From NCBI GenBank assembly GCA_900763685.1, contig CAAFLF010000031.1:1-15061 (forward strand): a DNA stretch of 15,061 nt, given 5' to 3'. This document shows, piece by piece, positions 5,138-15,061 of the stretch. This DNA is from an uncultured Oscillospiraceae bacterium. Its GTDB lineage: Bacteria > Bacillota > Clostridia > Oscillospirales > Oscillospiraceae. Every line of letters begins with the position of its first letter. The first letter of the stretch is position 1. The notes below the pieces were generated by a model. The model worked only from the letters and a program-made list of their open reading frames with translations, was not told the DNA's origin and did no database searches. A program made the translations under genes and the position numbers.

Positions 5138-6485
5138 ACGCTTGCCGGGTCAGAAGGACCACGGTCTCCACGTGGGCTGTGCCGGGGAACATGTCCACGG
5201 CTGTGGCCCGGCGGGCCTGGTAGCCAAGGCCCGCGAAGAGCTTCACGTCCCGGCCCAGGGTGGCGGGGTCGCAGGAGACGTAGACCACCCGCTCCGGCGC
5301 CATCCCGGCGACGGAAGCGATGACATCCGGGGCAAGGCCCTTTCTCGGCGGGTCCACGGTGATGACGTCGGGCCGTAGGCCCTCGGCCTCCAGCTTGGCG
5401 GCGATGTCAGAGGCGTCGCCGCGGAAGAACTCGACGTTTCCGATGCCGTTGCGCTGGGCGTTCTCCCGGGCGTCCTCGATGGCGGGGGCCACGATCTCCG
5501 CGCCGATGGCCCGCTTCGCCTGCCGGGCGAGGCAGAGGGTGATGGTGCCGGTGCCGCAGTAGAGGTCCAGCACCGTCTCCTCCCCGGTGAGGGCGGCGTA
5601 GTCCAGCGCCTTGCCGTAGAGGACCTCCGCCTGATCCCGGTTCACCTGGTAGAAGGAGGGCACCGAGAGCTTGAACGTAAGGCCGCGAAGGGTATCCATC
5701 AGGAAGTCCTGGCCCCAGAGGGTCCGGTACTTCTCCCCCAGGATCACGTTGCCCCGGCGGGTGTTGCTGTTCAGCACCACGCCCACGGTCTTGGGCGCGG
5801 CGGCCCAGATGAGGGCCACCAGCTCCGGCTCCCGGGGGACCTGCCGCCCGTTCACCACCACGCAGCAGAGGCTCTCGCCCTTCCGGTTCACCCGGATGTA
5901 GATGTGCCGCAGGAGGCCCTTGCCGGTGGTCTCGTCATAGGGCGGCACCTTGTAGCGCCGCGCCCAGACCCCCACGGCCTCCGCCGCGGCGTCAGAGACC
6001 TCCGACTGGATGAGGCAGCGGCGGATGGGCACCACCTTATGGCTCCGGAGCTGGTAGAAGCCGATGCTGCCGTCGGCCCCCACGGGGTACTGGCTCTTGT
6101 TGCGATAGTGGAGCGGGTCCTTGGCCCCCAGGATGCCCTCGATGGGCACGTCGGAGCCGCCCAGGCGGCGGAGGGCGTCCTCCACCCGCTGGCGCTTGGC
6201 CCAGAGCTCCTCCTGGTAGGACATATGCTGGAACTGGCAGCCGCCGCAGCGGCCGAAGTAAGGGCACTCCGGCGCCGTCCGCTCCGGCGAGGGAGTGCGG
6301 AGCTTCACCAGCTCCCCCGCGGCGGCGGTCTTCATCACCTTGGTGATCCGCAGGTCGATCTCCTCCCCCCGGATGGTCCCGGGCACGAAGACCACGGCCC
6401 CGTCCAGCCGGACGACGCCCTGCCCCTCACTGGTATAGCCCTCCACCGTGCCGGAGTAGATCTTCCCCTCCCGCAGTCGTTCCAT
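5136..6485 (-). CDS. rlmCD: 23S rRNA (uracil-C5)-methyltransferase, RlmD/RlmCD (RumA) family
   Basis: A cytosolic enzyme of 449 residues that uses S-adenosylmethionine to make 5-methyluridine in 23S rRNA. A TRAM domain covers about residues 1-60. The iron-sulfur cysteines are C74, C80 and C83 (CPYFGRCGGC) and C157. FYQVN is at 278-282, the SAM-binding DLYCGTGT at 307-314, DPPRKG at 378-383, the catalytic cysteine C405 in VSCDP, and the conserved glutamate E440 in the GTAHVE end. All catalytic elements are present. The start at 6485 follows AAAGGGGGAG; an upstream in-frame ATG at 6557 lacks a ribosome binding site and would add low-quality sequence. Firmicutes usually have one enzyme (RlmCD) for both U747 and U1939; which site is used here cannot be read. 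No clear promoter was found. Confidence 0.95.
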   Translation of the reverse strand: MERLREGKIYSGTVEGYTSEGQGVVRLDGAVVFVPGTIRGEEIDLRITKVMKTAAAGELVKLRTPSPERTAPECPYFGRCGGCQFQHMSYQEELWAKRQRVEDALRRLGGSDVPIEGILGAKDPLHYRNKSQYPVGADGSIGFYQLRSHKVVPIRRCLIQSEVSDAAAEAVGVWARRYKVPPYDETTGKGLLRHIYIRVNRKGESLCCVVVNGRQVPREPELVALIWAAAPKTVGVVLNSNTRRGNVILGEKYRTLWGQDFLMDTLRGLTFKLSVPSFYQVNRDQAEVLYGKALDYAALTGEETVLDLYCGTGTITLCLARQAKRAIGAEIVAPAIEDARENAQRNGIGNVEFFRGDASDIAAKLEAEGLRPDVITVDPPRKGLAPDVIASVAGMAPERVVYVSCDPATLGRDVKLFAGLGYQARRATAVDMFPGTAHVETVVLLTRQA

Positions 6486-6527
6486 CGGGATCGCTCCCCC
6501 TTTCCGAAATTCCCGGCCTGACCGGAG

Positions 6528-6603
6528 CAGGGAGGCGGCGCCTCCCTGAAAAATCAAATATCATCTATCATCGCCCCGGCGCGCGGCGAAGCGTGCGCGC
6601 GCC
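6528..6603. other. Intergenic inverted repeats upstream of rlmCD
   Basis: Two palindromes lie in the rlmCD upstream region. The first has arms CAGGGAGGC (6528-6536) and GCCTCCCTG (6540-6548) with a 3-base loop. The second has GGCGCGCG (6578-6585) and CGCGCGCC (6596-6603). The AT-rich stretch between them may contain the rlmCD promoter, but no hexamer pair is convincing. The rest of 6486-6734 is covered by the repeat at 6611-6694. Confidence 0.4.
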
Positions 6604-6610
6604 CCGCGTC

Positions 6611-6694
6611 CGTCCCAGGGAAAGTCCAGGAAGGGACCGGAGCCCCTTCCTGGTTTCCGCCGATTAGCGGCCCTGAACAGGGGCCGCCAATCGG
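6611..6694. repeat. Dispersed intergenic repeat, copy 2 (two hairpins)
   Basis: Positions 6611-6670 repeat 1-60 with seven differences by eye. The first hairpin is a perfect 10-bp stem (CCAGGAAGGG, 6626-6635, with 6644-6653). The second (6660-6694) pairs CCGATT with AATCGG and then GCGGCC with GGCCGC around GAAC. It replaces the second hairpin of copy 1: sequence differs while folding is kept. This copy lies just beyond the 3' end of the beta-CASP gene and may act as its transcript end or as a target for a protein or RNA. Confidence 0.7.
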
Positions 6695-6734
6695 AATGCC
6701 GCAACGGTGTAGACGAAGTCCCCTCTTTAAGCGC

Positions 6735-8339
6735 TCAGCTTTCCCACTTCTCCAGCAGCGCCCGCAGCTGGTCGGCGAAGCGGGCCAGGCTCTTGTTGTC
6801 CCGGCCCCGGGAGCGCTTGATAGCCTCCATGACCATCTGGCCAACGGCCACCAGCCGCTCGTAGGCGGAGCTGGTGCGGGTGCCGGTGGCGGTGGACTTG
6901 GTCTTCCGCTCGGGGAGGTAACCCTTCTCCAGCTGGGTATCGGCGATCAGGTCGTAGACCTCGGTGTACTGAGGTGCGTGGGCGGTGAAGCCCAGGCTCT
7001 CGATGCTCTGGGCGAAGTAGGGGGCCACTTCCCGGTCGCCGTGGACCACGAAGACGTGCTGGGGCTTGGGGGCCTTCACGTTCTGGATCCAGGCCAGCAG
7101 GTGATCCCGGTCGGCGTGGGAGGAGAGGCCCTGGAAGTTCACGATCTCCGCCCGGACGGCGATCTCCTCGCCGAAGAGCTTCACGCTCTTGGCCCCGTCC
7201 AGCAGGGCCCGGCCCAGGGTGCCCTCCCCCTGGAAGCCCACGAAGACGATGGTGCTGTCCGGCCGCCAGAGGTTGTGCTTCAGGTGGTGGCGGATGCGGC
7301 CCGCGTCGCACATGCCGGAGGCGGAGATGATGACCTTGGGGGTGGGGTCCAGGTTCAGGGCCTTGGACTCCTCGCTGGTCTCCGTCATCCGGAGGTTGGT
7401 GAAGGTGAACATGTGGGTGCCGTCCTTCACCAGCTCCAGGGCCTCCTCGTCGAGATAGCCCCGGAGGTCCCCGGTGAAGATGGAGGTGGCCTTCTTGGCA
7501 AGCGGCGAGTCGATGTAGACGGCGAAGTCCGGGTTGGACTTCACCAGGCCCTTGTCCTTGATCTCCCGGATGAAGTAGAGGAGCTCCTGGGTACGGCCCA
7601 CGGCGAAGGAGGGGATCACCACGTTGCCGCCCCGGCCGATGGTCTCGTCAATGATCCGGGCCAGGTCGTCGGTGTAGCTCCAGACCTCGGTGTGGTTGCG
7701 GTCACCGTAGGTGGACTCCATGACAACGTAGTCCGCCCCGGTGACGGGGCTGGGATCCCGGATGATGGGCTGGTCCACGTTGCCGATGTCGCCGGAGAAG
7801 ACCAGCCGCTTGGTGACGCCGCCCTCGGTGGCGTCCACCAGGATGGAGGCGCTGCCGAGAAGATGCCCGGCGTCGATGAACTCCACGGTGACGCCCTCGC
7901 AGAGCTCCACCTTCTGGCCATACTCGCAGGTGGTCATGTACTCCCGGACCTGGGCCGCGTCCTCAATGGTGTAGAGGGGCTCCACATGGGGGGCGCCGGA
8001 GCGGGCGGCCTTGCGGTTTTTCCACTCGGCGTCAGACTCCTGGATGTGGGCGGAGTCCAGGAGCATGATGTCCATGAGGTCCGCTGTCAGGCGGGTGGTG
8101 AGGATCTGGCCGCGGAAGCCCTGCTTGATGAGCATGGGCACCCGGCCGGAGTGGTCGATGTGGGCGTGGGTGATGAGGACATAGTCAACGCTCCCCGCCG
8201 CGAAGGGGAACCCCGCGTTGCTGACCTCGTCCCGGCCCTGCTGCAGTCCGCAGTCCACCAGGATCTTCTTGCCGTTGACCTCCAGGCAGTGGCAGCTGCC
8301 GGTGACGCACTGGTCGGCGCCGAAAAAGCTCAGTTTCAT
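6735..8339 (-). CDS. Beta-CASP metallo-beta-lactamase fold protein, probable ribonuclease
   Basis: A 534-residue cytosolic protein. Metal-binding motifs in order: D29, HAHIDH at 58-63 (motif 2), H159 in AGHLLGSA (motif 3) and D184 in FSGDIG (motif 4). The beta-CASP motifs are E208 in MESTYGD (A), SGMCDAGRIRHHL at 341-353 (B) and SSHADRDHL at 406-414 (C). All catalytic positions are present, so it should be active. Family members related to CPSF73 and bacterial YsxX/RNase-like proteins cleave RNA, but many bacterial ones are unstudied, and it is not RNase J by motif spacing. The C-terminal 60 residues are basic and may contact RNA. The start follows AAGGAGGAGCAGT. It is monocistronic, with the promoter at 8430-8458. 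Confidence 0.9.
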   Translation of the reverse strand: MKLSFFGADQCVTGSCHCLEVNGKKILVDCGLQQGRDEVSNAGFPFAAGSVDYVLITHAHIDHSGRVPMLIKQGFRGQILTTRLTADLMDIMLLDSAHIQESDAEWKNRKAARSGAPHVEPLYTIEDAAQVREYMTTCEYGQKVELCEGVTVEFIDAGHLLGSASILVDATEGGVTKRLVFSGDIGNVDQPIIRDPSPVTGADYVVMESTYGDRNHTEVWSYTDDLARIIDETIGRGGNVVIPSFAVGRTQELLYFIREIKDKGLVKSNPDFAVYIDSPLAKKATSIFTGDLRGYLDEEALELVKDGTHMFTFTNLRMTETSEESKALNLDPTPKVIISASGMCDAGRIRHHLKHNLWRPDSTIVFVGFQGEGTLGRALLDGAKSVKLFGEEIAVRAEIVNFQGLSSHADRDHLLAWIQNVKAPKPQHVFVVHGDREVAPYFAQSIESLGFTAHAPQYTEVYDLIADTQLEKGYLPERKTKSTATGTRTSSAYERLVAVGQMVMEAIKRSRGRDNKSLARFADQLRALLEKWES

Positions 8340-8374
8340 ACTGCTCCTCCTTGCATCTTCATTATGATGGTCGT

Positions 8375-8395
8375 CCGGTCCCCGCCGGGGGCCGG
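8375..8395. other. Hairpin in the beta-CASP gene leader
   Basis: Arms 8375-8383 and 8387-8395 (CCGGTCCCC with GGGGGCCGG) pair around GCC on the plus strand with one G-T. On the minus-strand RNA the same position is a C-A mismatch inside an otherwise 8-bp stem. It lies about 35 bases before the beta-CASP start codon. The rest of the 343-base gap 8340-8682 contains the two divergent promoters and no reading frame that looks coding. Confidence 0.35.
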
Positions 8396-8429
8396 GATGG
8401 TTCCCTCTGTGGCGCTTGATATCTTATTC

Positions 8430-8458
8430 AGCATACCATAGTTTCCCGCCCCCGGCAA
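8430..8458 (-). promoter_or_regulatory. Promoter of the beta-CASP gene
   Basis: On the minus strand TTGCCG (8458-8453), a 17-base spacer and TATGCT (8435-8430) are found. TGG directly before the -10 makes it an extended -10. The predicted transcript starts about 85 bases before the start codon. Confidence 0.65.
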
Positions 8459-8558
8459 GAGGCGGCGGCGGATTTTCCCCCAGGAGCGCCCCCGGGAGCC
8501 GCCCCGGCGGCGGGCTTGGCACAAGTTGTAAACTTTTCTCCCATCCCCCGTTTTCCCT

Positions 8559-8587
8559 TTGCAATCCGGGGGCGGATGTGGTATGCT
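8559..8587 (+). promoter_or_regulatory. Promoter of secA
   Basis: TTGCAA (8559-8564), a 17-base spacer and TATGCT (8582-8587) are found, again with TGG before the -10. The leader is about 90 nt. It contains a small hairpin, GCCCC (8648-8652) with GGGGC (8657-8661), a few bases before the secA ribosome binding site AAAGGA. No SecM-like leader peptide is seen. Confidence 0.65.
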
Positions 8588-8682
8588 AACCTTGTTTTAT
8601 TGTGTTTACCGCCATCGGCTCCGGGCCATCCGCCGCCGGTGGTAGCCGCCCCTGCCGGGGCATACAGAAAGGATGATCGAAT

Positions 8683-11418
<2,736 letters not shown>

Positions 11419-11429
11419 GCGTATCCCCC

Positions 11430-11494
11430 GCCCGGAAACGGGCACCCTAAGTGAAACGCCCCGCCCCTGTTCTCCTGCCGGAGGGCAGGGGCGG
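11430..11494 (+). other. Two hairpins between secA and pgeF
   Basis: GCCCG-GAAA-CGGGC (11430-11443) closes a GNRA-type tetraloop. A larger stem follows: CCGCCCCTG (11461-11469) with CAGGGGCGG (11486-11494), containing an inner CTCC/GGAG. The sequence after it has no U tract, so termination, if any, would be partial. No promoter is seen, so pgeF is likely reached by read-through from secA; the stems may protect or separate the two messages. Confidence 0.4.
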
Positions 11495-11522
11495 TCCCCT
11501 ATCCCCCAGAAAGGAGCGTTCT

Positions 11523-12341
11523 ATGGCCATCATCCTCCATCGGGAAGCCGGGCTCAGCGTCCTCCGCTCGGAGCTGCTCGCCCCCCTGCCCCACGGCTTC
11601 TCCACCCGCCCCGGCGGGGTCTCCCCCGCCCCCTGGGACAGCCTGAACCTGGGTCCCAGCCGGGGTGACGACCCGGAAAACGTCCGGGAGAACTACCGCC
11701 GCTTCTGCGCCGTCCTGGGGACGGACCCGGCGAAGGCCGTCCTCAGCCAGCAGACCCACACCACGAACCTCCGCCGGGTGACGGCGGCGGACGCCGGGAT
11801 GGGCCTCACCCGCCCCCGGGACTACCGGGACGTGGACGCCCTGATGACGGACGTTCCCGGCCTGGCCCTCACCGTCTTCTCCGCCGACTGCGGCGTGATC
11901 CTCCTCCACGACCCCGTTCACGCCGCCATCGCCGCCGTCCACGCCGGATGGCGGGGCTGCGCCGGGGGCATTTTGGAGAAGACCGTCCGGGCCATGACGG
12001 AGAGTTACGGCACGGACCCCGCCGACCTCCTGGCCGCCATCGGCCCCTGCATCGGCCAGTGCTGCTTTGAGACGGACGAGGACGTCCCCGCCGCCACGCG
12101 TGCCGCCCTGGGGGCGGAGGCGGAGCCGTATCTCCGCTATCAGGCCCCCAAATGGCACGTGGACCTCTCCGGTCTCAACCGCCAGTGGCTCCTCCGCACC
12201 GGGCTTCGGCCGGAGAACATCGAGCGCTCGGAGCTCTGCACCGCCTGCCGCCCGGACCTCTTCTGGTCCCACCGGAAGATGGGCGAGAGGCGTGGCGTCC
12301 AGGCCGCCATGATCGCCCTGCCGGGAAGGGAGGACACATGA
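11523..12341 (+). CDS. pgeF: Peptidoglycan editing factor PgeF (YfiH/DUF152, multicopper oxidase-like laccase fold)
   Basis: A 272-residue cytosolic protein. The metal-site residues of the family are in place: H79 in QQTHTTN, C123 in FSADCGVIL and H140 in AVHAGWRG. GPCIGQCCFE and the C-terminal CTACRPDLFWSHR and RRGVQAAMIAL are also typical. In E. coli PgeF removes wrongly added L-serine from UDP-MurNAc-L-Ser, keeping the cell-wall stem peptide correct; related proteins (human LACC1) act on purine nucleosides, so either activity is possible. The start at 11523 follows AAAGGAGCG; a longer in-frame version has no ribosome binding site and would cover the hairpins. Its TGA overlaps the ATG of the lipoprotein gene. 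Confidence 0.95.
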   Translation: MAIILHREAGLSVLRSELLAPLPHGFSTRPGGVSPAPWDSLNLGPSRGDDPENVRENYRRFCAVLGTDPAKAVLSQQTHTTNLRRVTAADAGMGLTRPRDYRDVDALMTDVPGLALTVFSADCGVILLHDPVHAAIAAVHAGWRGCAGGILEKTVRAMTESYGTDPADLLAAIGPCIGQCCFETDEDVPAATRAALGAEAEPYLRYQAPKWHVDLSGLNRQWLLRTGLRPENIERSELCTACRPDLFWSHRKMGERRGVQAAMIALPGREDT

Positions 12342-13858
12342 GACGCCGCCTGCTGCCCCTGCTGCTCCTCCCCTGCCTGCTCTTGACGGGCTGCTGGCAG
12401 GACGCCGCCATCGCCGAGGAGGAGCCCTATCCCGAGGACCTGACGCCCCAGGAGGAGGAAGTCATCCCCCTGCCGGAGGCGCTGTCCCTGCCCTGGTACA
12501 ACGGCGTCACCCTGGACCCCATCACCTGCCCGGACGGGGCCCAGCAGACCGTGGCCGCCCTGCTCTACGAGGGCCTCTACGCCCTGGACCCCAGCTTCAC
12601 CCCCCAGCCCCGGCTCTGCGCCGAGGCCCAGCGCAATGACGACGCTACCGTCTGGACCCTGACGCTCCGGCAGGACGTCCGCTTCTCGGACGGCTCCGCC
12701 CTCCGGGCCCGGGATGTGGTGGCCTCCCTCCAGCGGGCGAAGGAGAGTGAGCGCTACGGCGGCCGTCTCGCCGCCGTGACCTCCATTACGGAGAGCCGGG
12801 GGCGGGTCATCCTCCGGCTGCGCCGCCCCAACGCCAACCTCCCGGCCCTGCTGGACATCCCCATCGTGAAGTCCGGCACCCAGGACAAATCCGCCCCCAC
12901 CGGCACCGGGCCCTACGTCCTGGCGTCGGACGCGGGCGGCAGCTTCCTCACCGCCAACGCCAACTGGTGGCAGGGCAAGACCCTGCCCACCGAGAGCGTT
13001 CGTCTCGTGGACTGCGCCGACGAGAGCAGCGTCCGCTACCAGTTCTCCTCCCACGCCGCGCAGCTCCTGGTCTCGGACCAGACCGGGGCCTCTCCCCTGC
13101 GCTCCGGCAGCCGCTACGACATCGCCGAGGTGGACACCACCATCCTCCACTGCCTGCTGCTGAACCAGAAGACGGAGCTCCTGCGGAGCGCCGCCGTCCG
13201 CCGCTGCCTGAGCCTCGGCATCGACCGGGAGAGCCTGGTGGACGCCTGCCTCTCCGGCCACGGCCGCGCCGCCCAGTTCCCCCTCTCCCCGGCCTCGCCC
13301 CTCTACCCCGCGGAGCTGGAGGAGGCCTACCGCTACGAGGACTTTGAGAACGCCCTGGACAGCGCCGGGCTGAATACCGGCACCCCCCAGACCCTGACGC
13401 TCCTGGTCTGCAGCGACAGCCAGTTCAAGAGCGCCGCCGCCAGCTACCTCGCCGCCGCCCTCTCGGTCCGCGACCTCCAAATCACCGTCCGCTCCCTGCC
13501 TTGGGCGGAGTATGTGGCCGCCCTGGCGAAGGGGGACTTCGACCTCTGCTACGCCGCGGTGAAGCTCAGCGCCGACTGGGACATCACGTCCCTGGTGACC
13601 CCCGGCGGGGCCCTGAACTACGGCGGTTTCAACAACGCCGCCGTGACCGATCGCCTCACCACCCTGGGCGGGAAGAACGACACTGCCTCCGCCATGGCGG
13701 CCTTCTGCCGTCAGCTCCGCCAGCAGGCCCCCTTCCTGCCCCTGTGCTTTGAGAGCCGCTCCGTCCTCACCCAGCAGGGGGTCTTCGAGGGGCTCACCCC
13801 CACCGCCGCCAACCCCTTCTACGGCATCGGGAACTGGCAATTACACCTGGCGGACTGA
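12338..13858 (+). CDS. Lipoprotein solute-binding protein, family 5 (peptide/nickel ABC transporter type)
   Basis: A 506-residue exported lipoprotein. The signal peptide has a basic MRRR start, a leucine core and the lipobox LLTGC with C19 as the lipidated residue. The mature protein shows the SBP_bac_5 pattern: LDPITCPDGAQQTVAALLYEGL near residue 65, then VRFSDGSALRARDVVASL near 113-130, and GTGPYVLASDAGGSF near 188-202. Members bind oligopeptides, murein peptides, nickel chelates and similar ligands outside the membrane. The start is set by the ATGA overlap with pgeF (12338-12341) and by GGGAAGGGAGG before it. No permease or ATPase gene accompanies it and a terminator follows, so it is an orphan receptor. 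Coupling to pgeF hints at muropeptide recovery, which is inference. Confidence 0.92.
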   Translation: MRRRLLPLLLLPCLLLTGCWQDAAIAEEEPYPEDLTPQEEEVIPLPEALSLPWYNGVTLDPITCPDGAQQTVAALLYEGLYALDPSFTPQPRLCAEAQRNDDATVWTLTLRQDVRFSDGSALRARDVVASLQRAKESERYGGRLAAVTSITESRGRVILRLRRPNANLPALLDIPIVKSGTQDKSAPTGTGPYVLASDAGGSFLTANANWWQGKTLPTESVRLVDCADESSVRYQFSSHAAQLLVSDQTGASPLRSGSRYDIAEVDTTILHCLLLNQKTELLRSAAVRRCLSLGIDRESLVDACLSGHGRAAQFPLSPASPLYPAELEEAYRYEDFENALDSAGLNTGTPQTLTLLVCSDSQFKSAAASYLAAALSVRDLQITVRSLPWAEYVAALAKGDFDLCYAAVKLSADWDITSLVTPGGALNYGGFNNAAVTDRLTTLGGKNDTASAMAAFCRQLRQQAPFLPLCFESRSVLTQQGVFEGLTPTAANPFYGIGNWQLHLAD

Positions 13859-13859
13859 G

Positions 13860-13900
13860 AAAAAGGCCCCCGCTCCTTCCGGAGCGGGGGCCTTCTTTCT
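13860..13900. terminator. Bidirectional intrinsic terminator between convergent genes
   Basis: A perfect 14-bp stem (13863-13876 with 13881-13894; core GGCCCCCGCTCC) closes a TTCC loop. On the plus strand it is followed by CTTTCTT, ending the secA-pgeF-lipoprotein transcript. On the minus strand it is followed by five T (13864-13860), ending the SLH gene transcript. Both stop codons are within ten bases of the element. Confidence 0.9.
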
Positions 13901-15061
13901 TAATCTTCACTGTCTTCGTTATTATAATACCAGTCGGGGAATTGGTCATCCAAGAAAACATCGATATAACCGTGTTCCTGACAGCTGCCATCATAATCGT
14001 TATCCCGAACACGGATGATAAGATCATTCAAATCAGATGTCAGGATGCGGTTCGGCAGATAGTAAAGGATACTGGTATCGCCCGCCTCCGGGTGGAAACA
14101 GAATGACGGAAGATTATTCCACTCGCTTTCGGAGCCCCACTCTGTCAACCAGAACTGAACCGTACGGCGGTAACCGTTGGTGAAGTTCTGGCGGTAGAGC
14201 CGTCCGCCGGTGACTTCGGCATACTCAATGGACTGGAACTGGAAATCCTCCACTTCGTAGCTATCATCTCTGAAATACTCTACCTCTTGAAAATCCGGCT
14301 CCTTCCCGTCGTTCAGCAGGAAGTAACCCACTTGGAAGAGATAATCCGGAGCCTGGTGGCGGTCCTCCGAGGGGCCAATCTGGAGATAGCCATAGGTATC
14401 AAAAAGGGATTTTTCTACTTTATAGGTAAAAACACCGCTTTTAGTATCGGCCGCATAGCGGAAGAGGTCTGTGCGCTCATAAAGATAGTTGCTTTCCAGG
14501 TTGCCAACACTATTTGTCAGCAATACAAAAAATTCCTTCACCGTCTTGCTGGTAAAGTAAATCCGGAAATAGTAATCATTCTCCCCAATGGCATACTCAA
14601 AACGAGTCGCCTTAAAGTAATCCGGGACGTAGCCATACAGAGAAACGTAGGGGTACTTATCCGGGATCTCGTGGAATTCTAGCCCTTCCGGCGCTATCAT
14701 GTCTGGGAGGAGATAGGCGGGGCGCTCCGGGGTCTCGGCTTCCGTGGGGATGACGCCCTCGGCCTGGAGCTTCTGCATCATGGTGGTCTCGCTGCCCTTC
14801 AGCGGGGTGGAGAGGGCGGCCACGGAGAGCTGGGCCACGTCGCCCCGGGTGAAGTTCGCCAGGCTCTGCCCGGCGGTGAGACCGATCTTATCCGAGAGCT
14901 CGGTGGCCTTGGCGACCTCAAAATCCTTGCCGGACTCGTAGCCCAGGGCCCGGAGGAGGAAGCTGACATACTGGTTGCCGCTGACCTTCTGCCCGCCCCG
15001 GAAGCTCTCCGCCGTGTAGCCGGTGGTGAGGCCGTTGGCGTAGGCGTAGCCCACGTAGGGC
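13900..15061 (-). CDS. S-layer homology (SLH) domain protein, 3' part (5' end beyond the window)
   Basis: The frame is open to the window edge; the codons before the GTG at 15054 read Pro-Tyr, giving PYVGYAYANGLTTGY, so the gene starts further right and 386 residues are visible. The first 90 or so resemble SLH repeats (PYVGYAYANGLTTGY, then NQYVSFLLRALGYE and FTRGDVAQLSVAAL), which anchor proteins to cell-wall polymers. From about the AYLLPDMIAPEGLEFHEIP segment (near 14700) a 265-residue region follows. It is rich in Tyr, Phe, Asp and Glu and ends in the acidic WYYNNEDSED, and it is not recognised. This region is visibly AT-richer (AAA, ATA, TAT, TTT codons) than the SLH part and all other genes here, which suggests a domain acquired separately. 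The protein is probably secreted and wall-bound. Confidence 0.85.
   Translation of the reverse strand, partial: PYVGYAYANGLTTGYTAESFRGGQKVSGNQYVSFLLRALGYESGKDFEVAKATELSDKIGLTAGQSLANFTRGDVAQLSVAALSTPLKGSETTMMQKLQAEGVIPTEAETPERPAYLLPDMIAPEGLEFHEIPDKYPYVSLYGYVPDYFKATRFEYAIGENDYYFRIYFTSKTVKEFFVLLTNSVGNLESNYLYERTDLFRYAADTKSGVFTYKVEKSLFDTYGYLQIGPSEDRHQAPDYLFQVGYFLLNDGKEPDFQEVEYFRDDSYEVEDFQFQSIEYAEVTGGRLYRQNFTNGYRRTVQFWLTEWGSESEWNNLPSFCFHPEAGDTSILYYLPNRILTSDLNDLIIRVRDNDYDGSCQEHGYIDVFLDDQFPDWYYNNEDSED

Noticed and set aside
6696..8441. A 581-codon plus-strand frame over the beta-CASP gene
   Set aside because: Shadow frame: the minus-strand protein has every catalytic motif and an ideal ribosome binding site.
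12140..13840. A 566-codon frame antisense to the lipoprotein gene
   Set aside because: Low-complexity Gly/Ala/Val/Gln composition; the plus-strand protein has a lipobox and family 5 motifs.
14287..14682. A 131-codon plus-strand frame over the SLH gene
   Set aside because: Lies entirely within the minus-strand SLH gene's open frame, has no convincing ribosome binding site, and no recognisable domain.

Overview
The window is a gene-dense stretch of a GC-rich, low-redundancy chromosome. It most resembles a gut Clostridia genome of the Oscillospiraceae type (Flavonifractor, Oscillibacter and Lawsonibacter are comparable). The grounds are a PII-like cyclic-di-AMP receptor (a Firmicutes family), S-layer homology sequence on a surface protein, strong AAAGGAGG-like ribosome binding sites, sigma-A type promoters, and codon use dominated by GCC, CTG, CTC and GAG. 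The taxonomic assignment is inference. No rRNA, tRNA, CRISPR array or transposase is seen.

Layout. Positions 1-271 hold no gene but a run of six inverted repeats; the first 60 bp recur at 6611-6670. Positions 272-1703 (minus) are a two-gene operon of MgtC/SapB paralogues with a near-perfect sigma-A promoter. Diverging from it, a consensus-like promoter at 1962 drives a CNNM/CorC family protein (2204-3445) after a leader of about 200 nt. That leader carries a 27-codon upstream reading frame and two mutually exclusive helices, one of which abuts the CNNM ribosome binding site. Next, with their own promoter, come a c-di-AMP receptor of the DarA/PstA family and two half-size chromate-transporter genes (3551-5076), closed by a strong terminator. 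RlmCD-type 23S rRNA methyltransferase (5136-6485) and a beta-CASP metallo-beta-lactamase protein (6735-8339) lie on the minus strand. From 8683 to 13858 the plus strand carries secA, pgeF and a lipoprotein solute-binding protein whose start overlaps the pgeF stop. A bidirectional terminator separates these from the 3' part of an S-layer-homology protein (13900 to beyond the window), whose C-terminal half is much AT-richer than its surroundings.

How the genes may work together. Positions 272-3445 look like a magnesium/divalent-cation module: MgtC proteins are tied to growth at low Mg2+ and CNNM/CorC proteins to Mg2+ export. Both sides have leader RNAs, and the CNNM leader looks built for translational control. 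This leader is the best candidate for an undescribed element. The darA-chrA-chrA operon suggests a link between c-di-AMP signalling and anion transport. The secA-pgeF-lipoprotein block and the SLH protein concern envelope biogenesis. rlmCD and the beta-CASP gene are RNA-related or housekeeping genes.

All assignments come from reading motifs by eye; no search or folding program was run.
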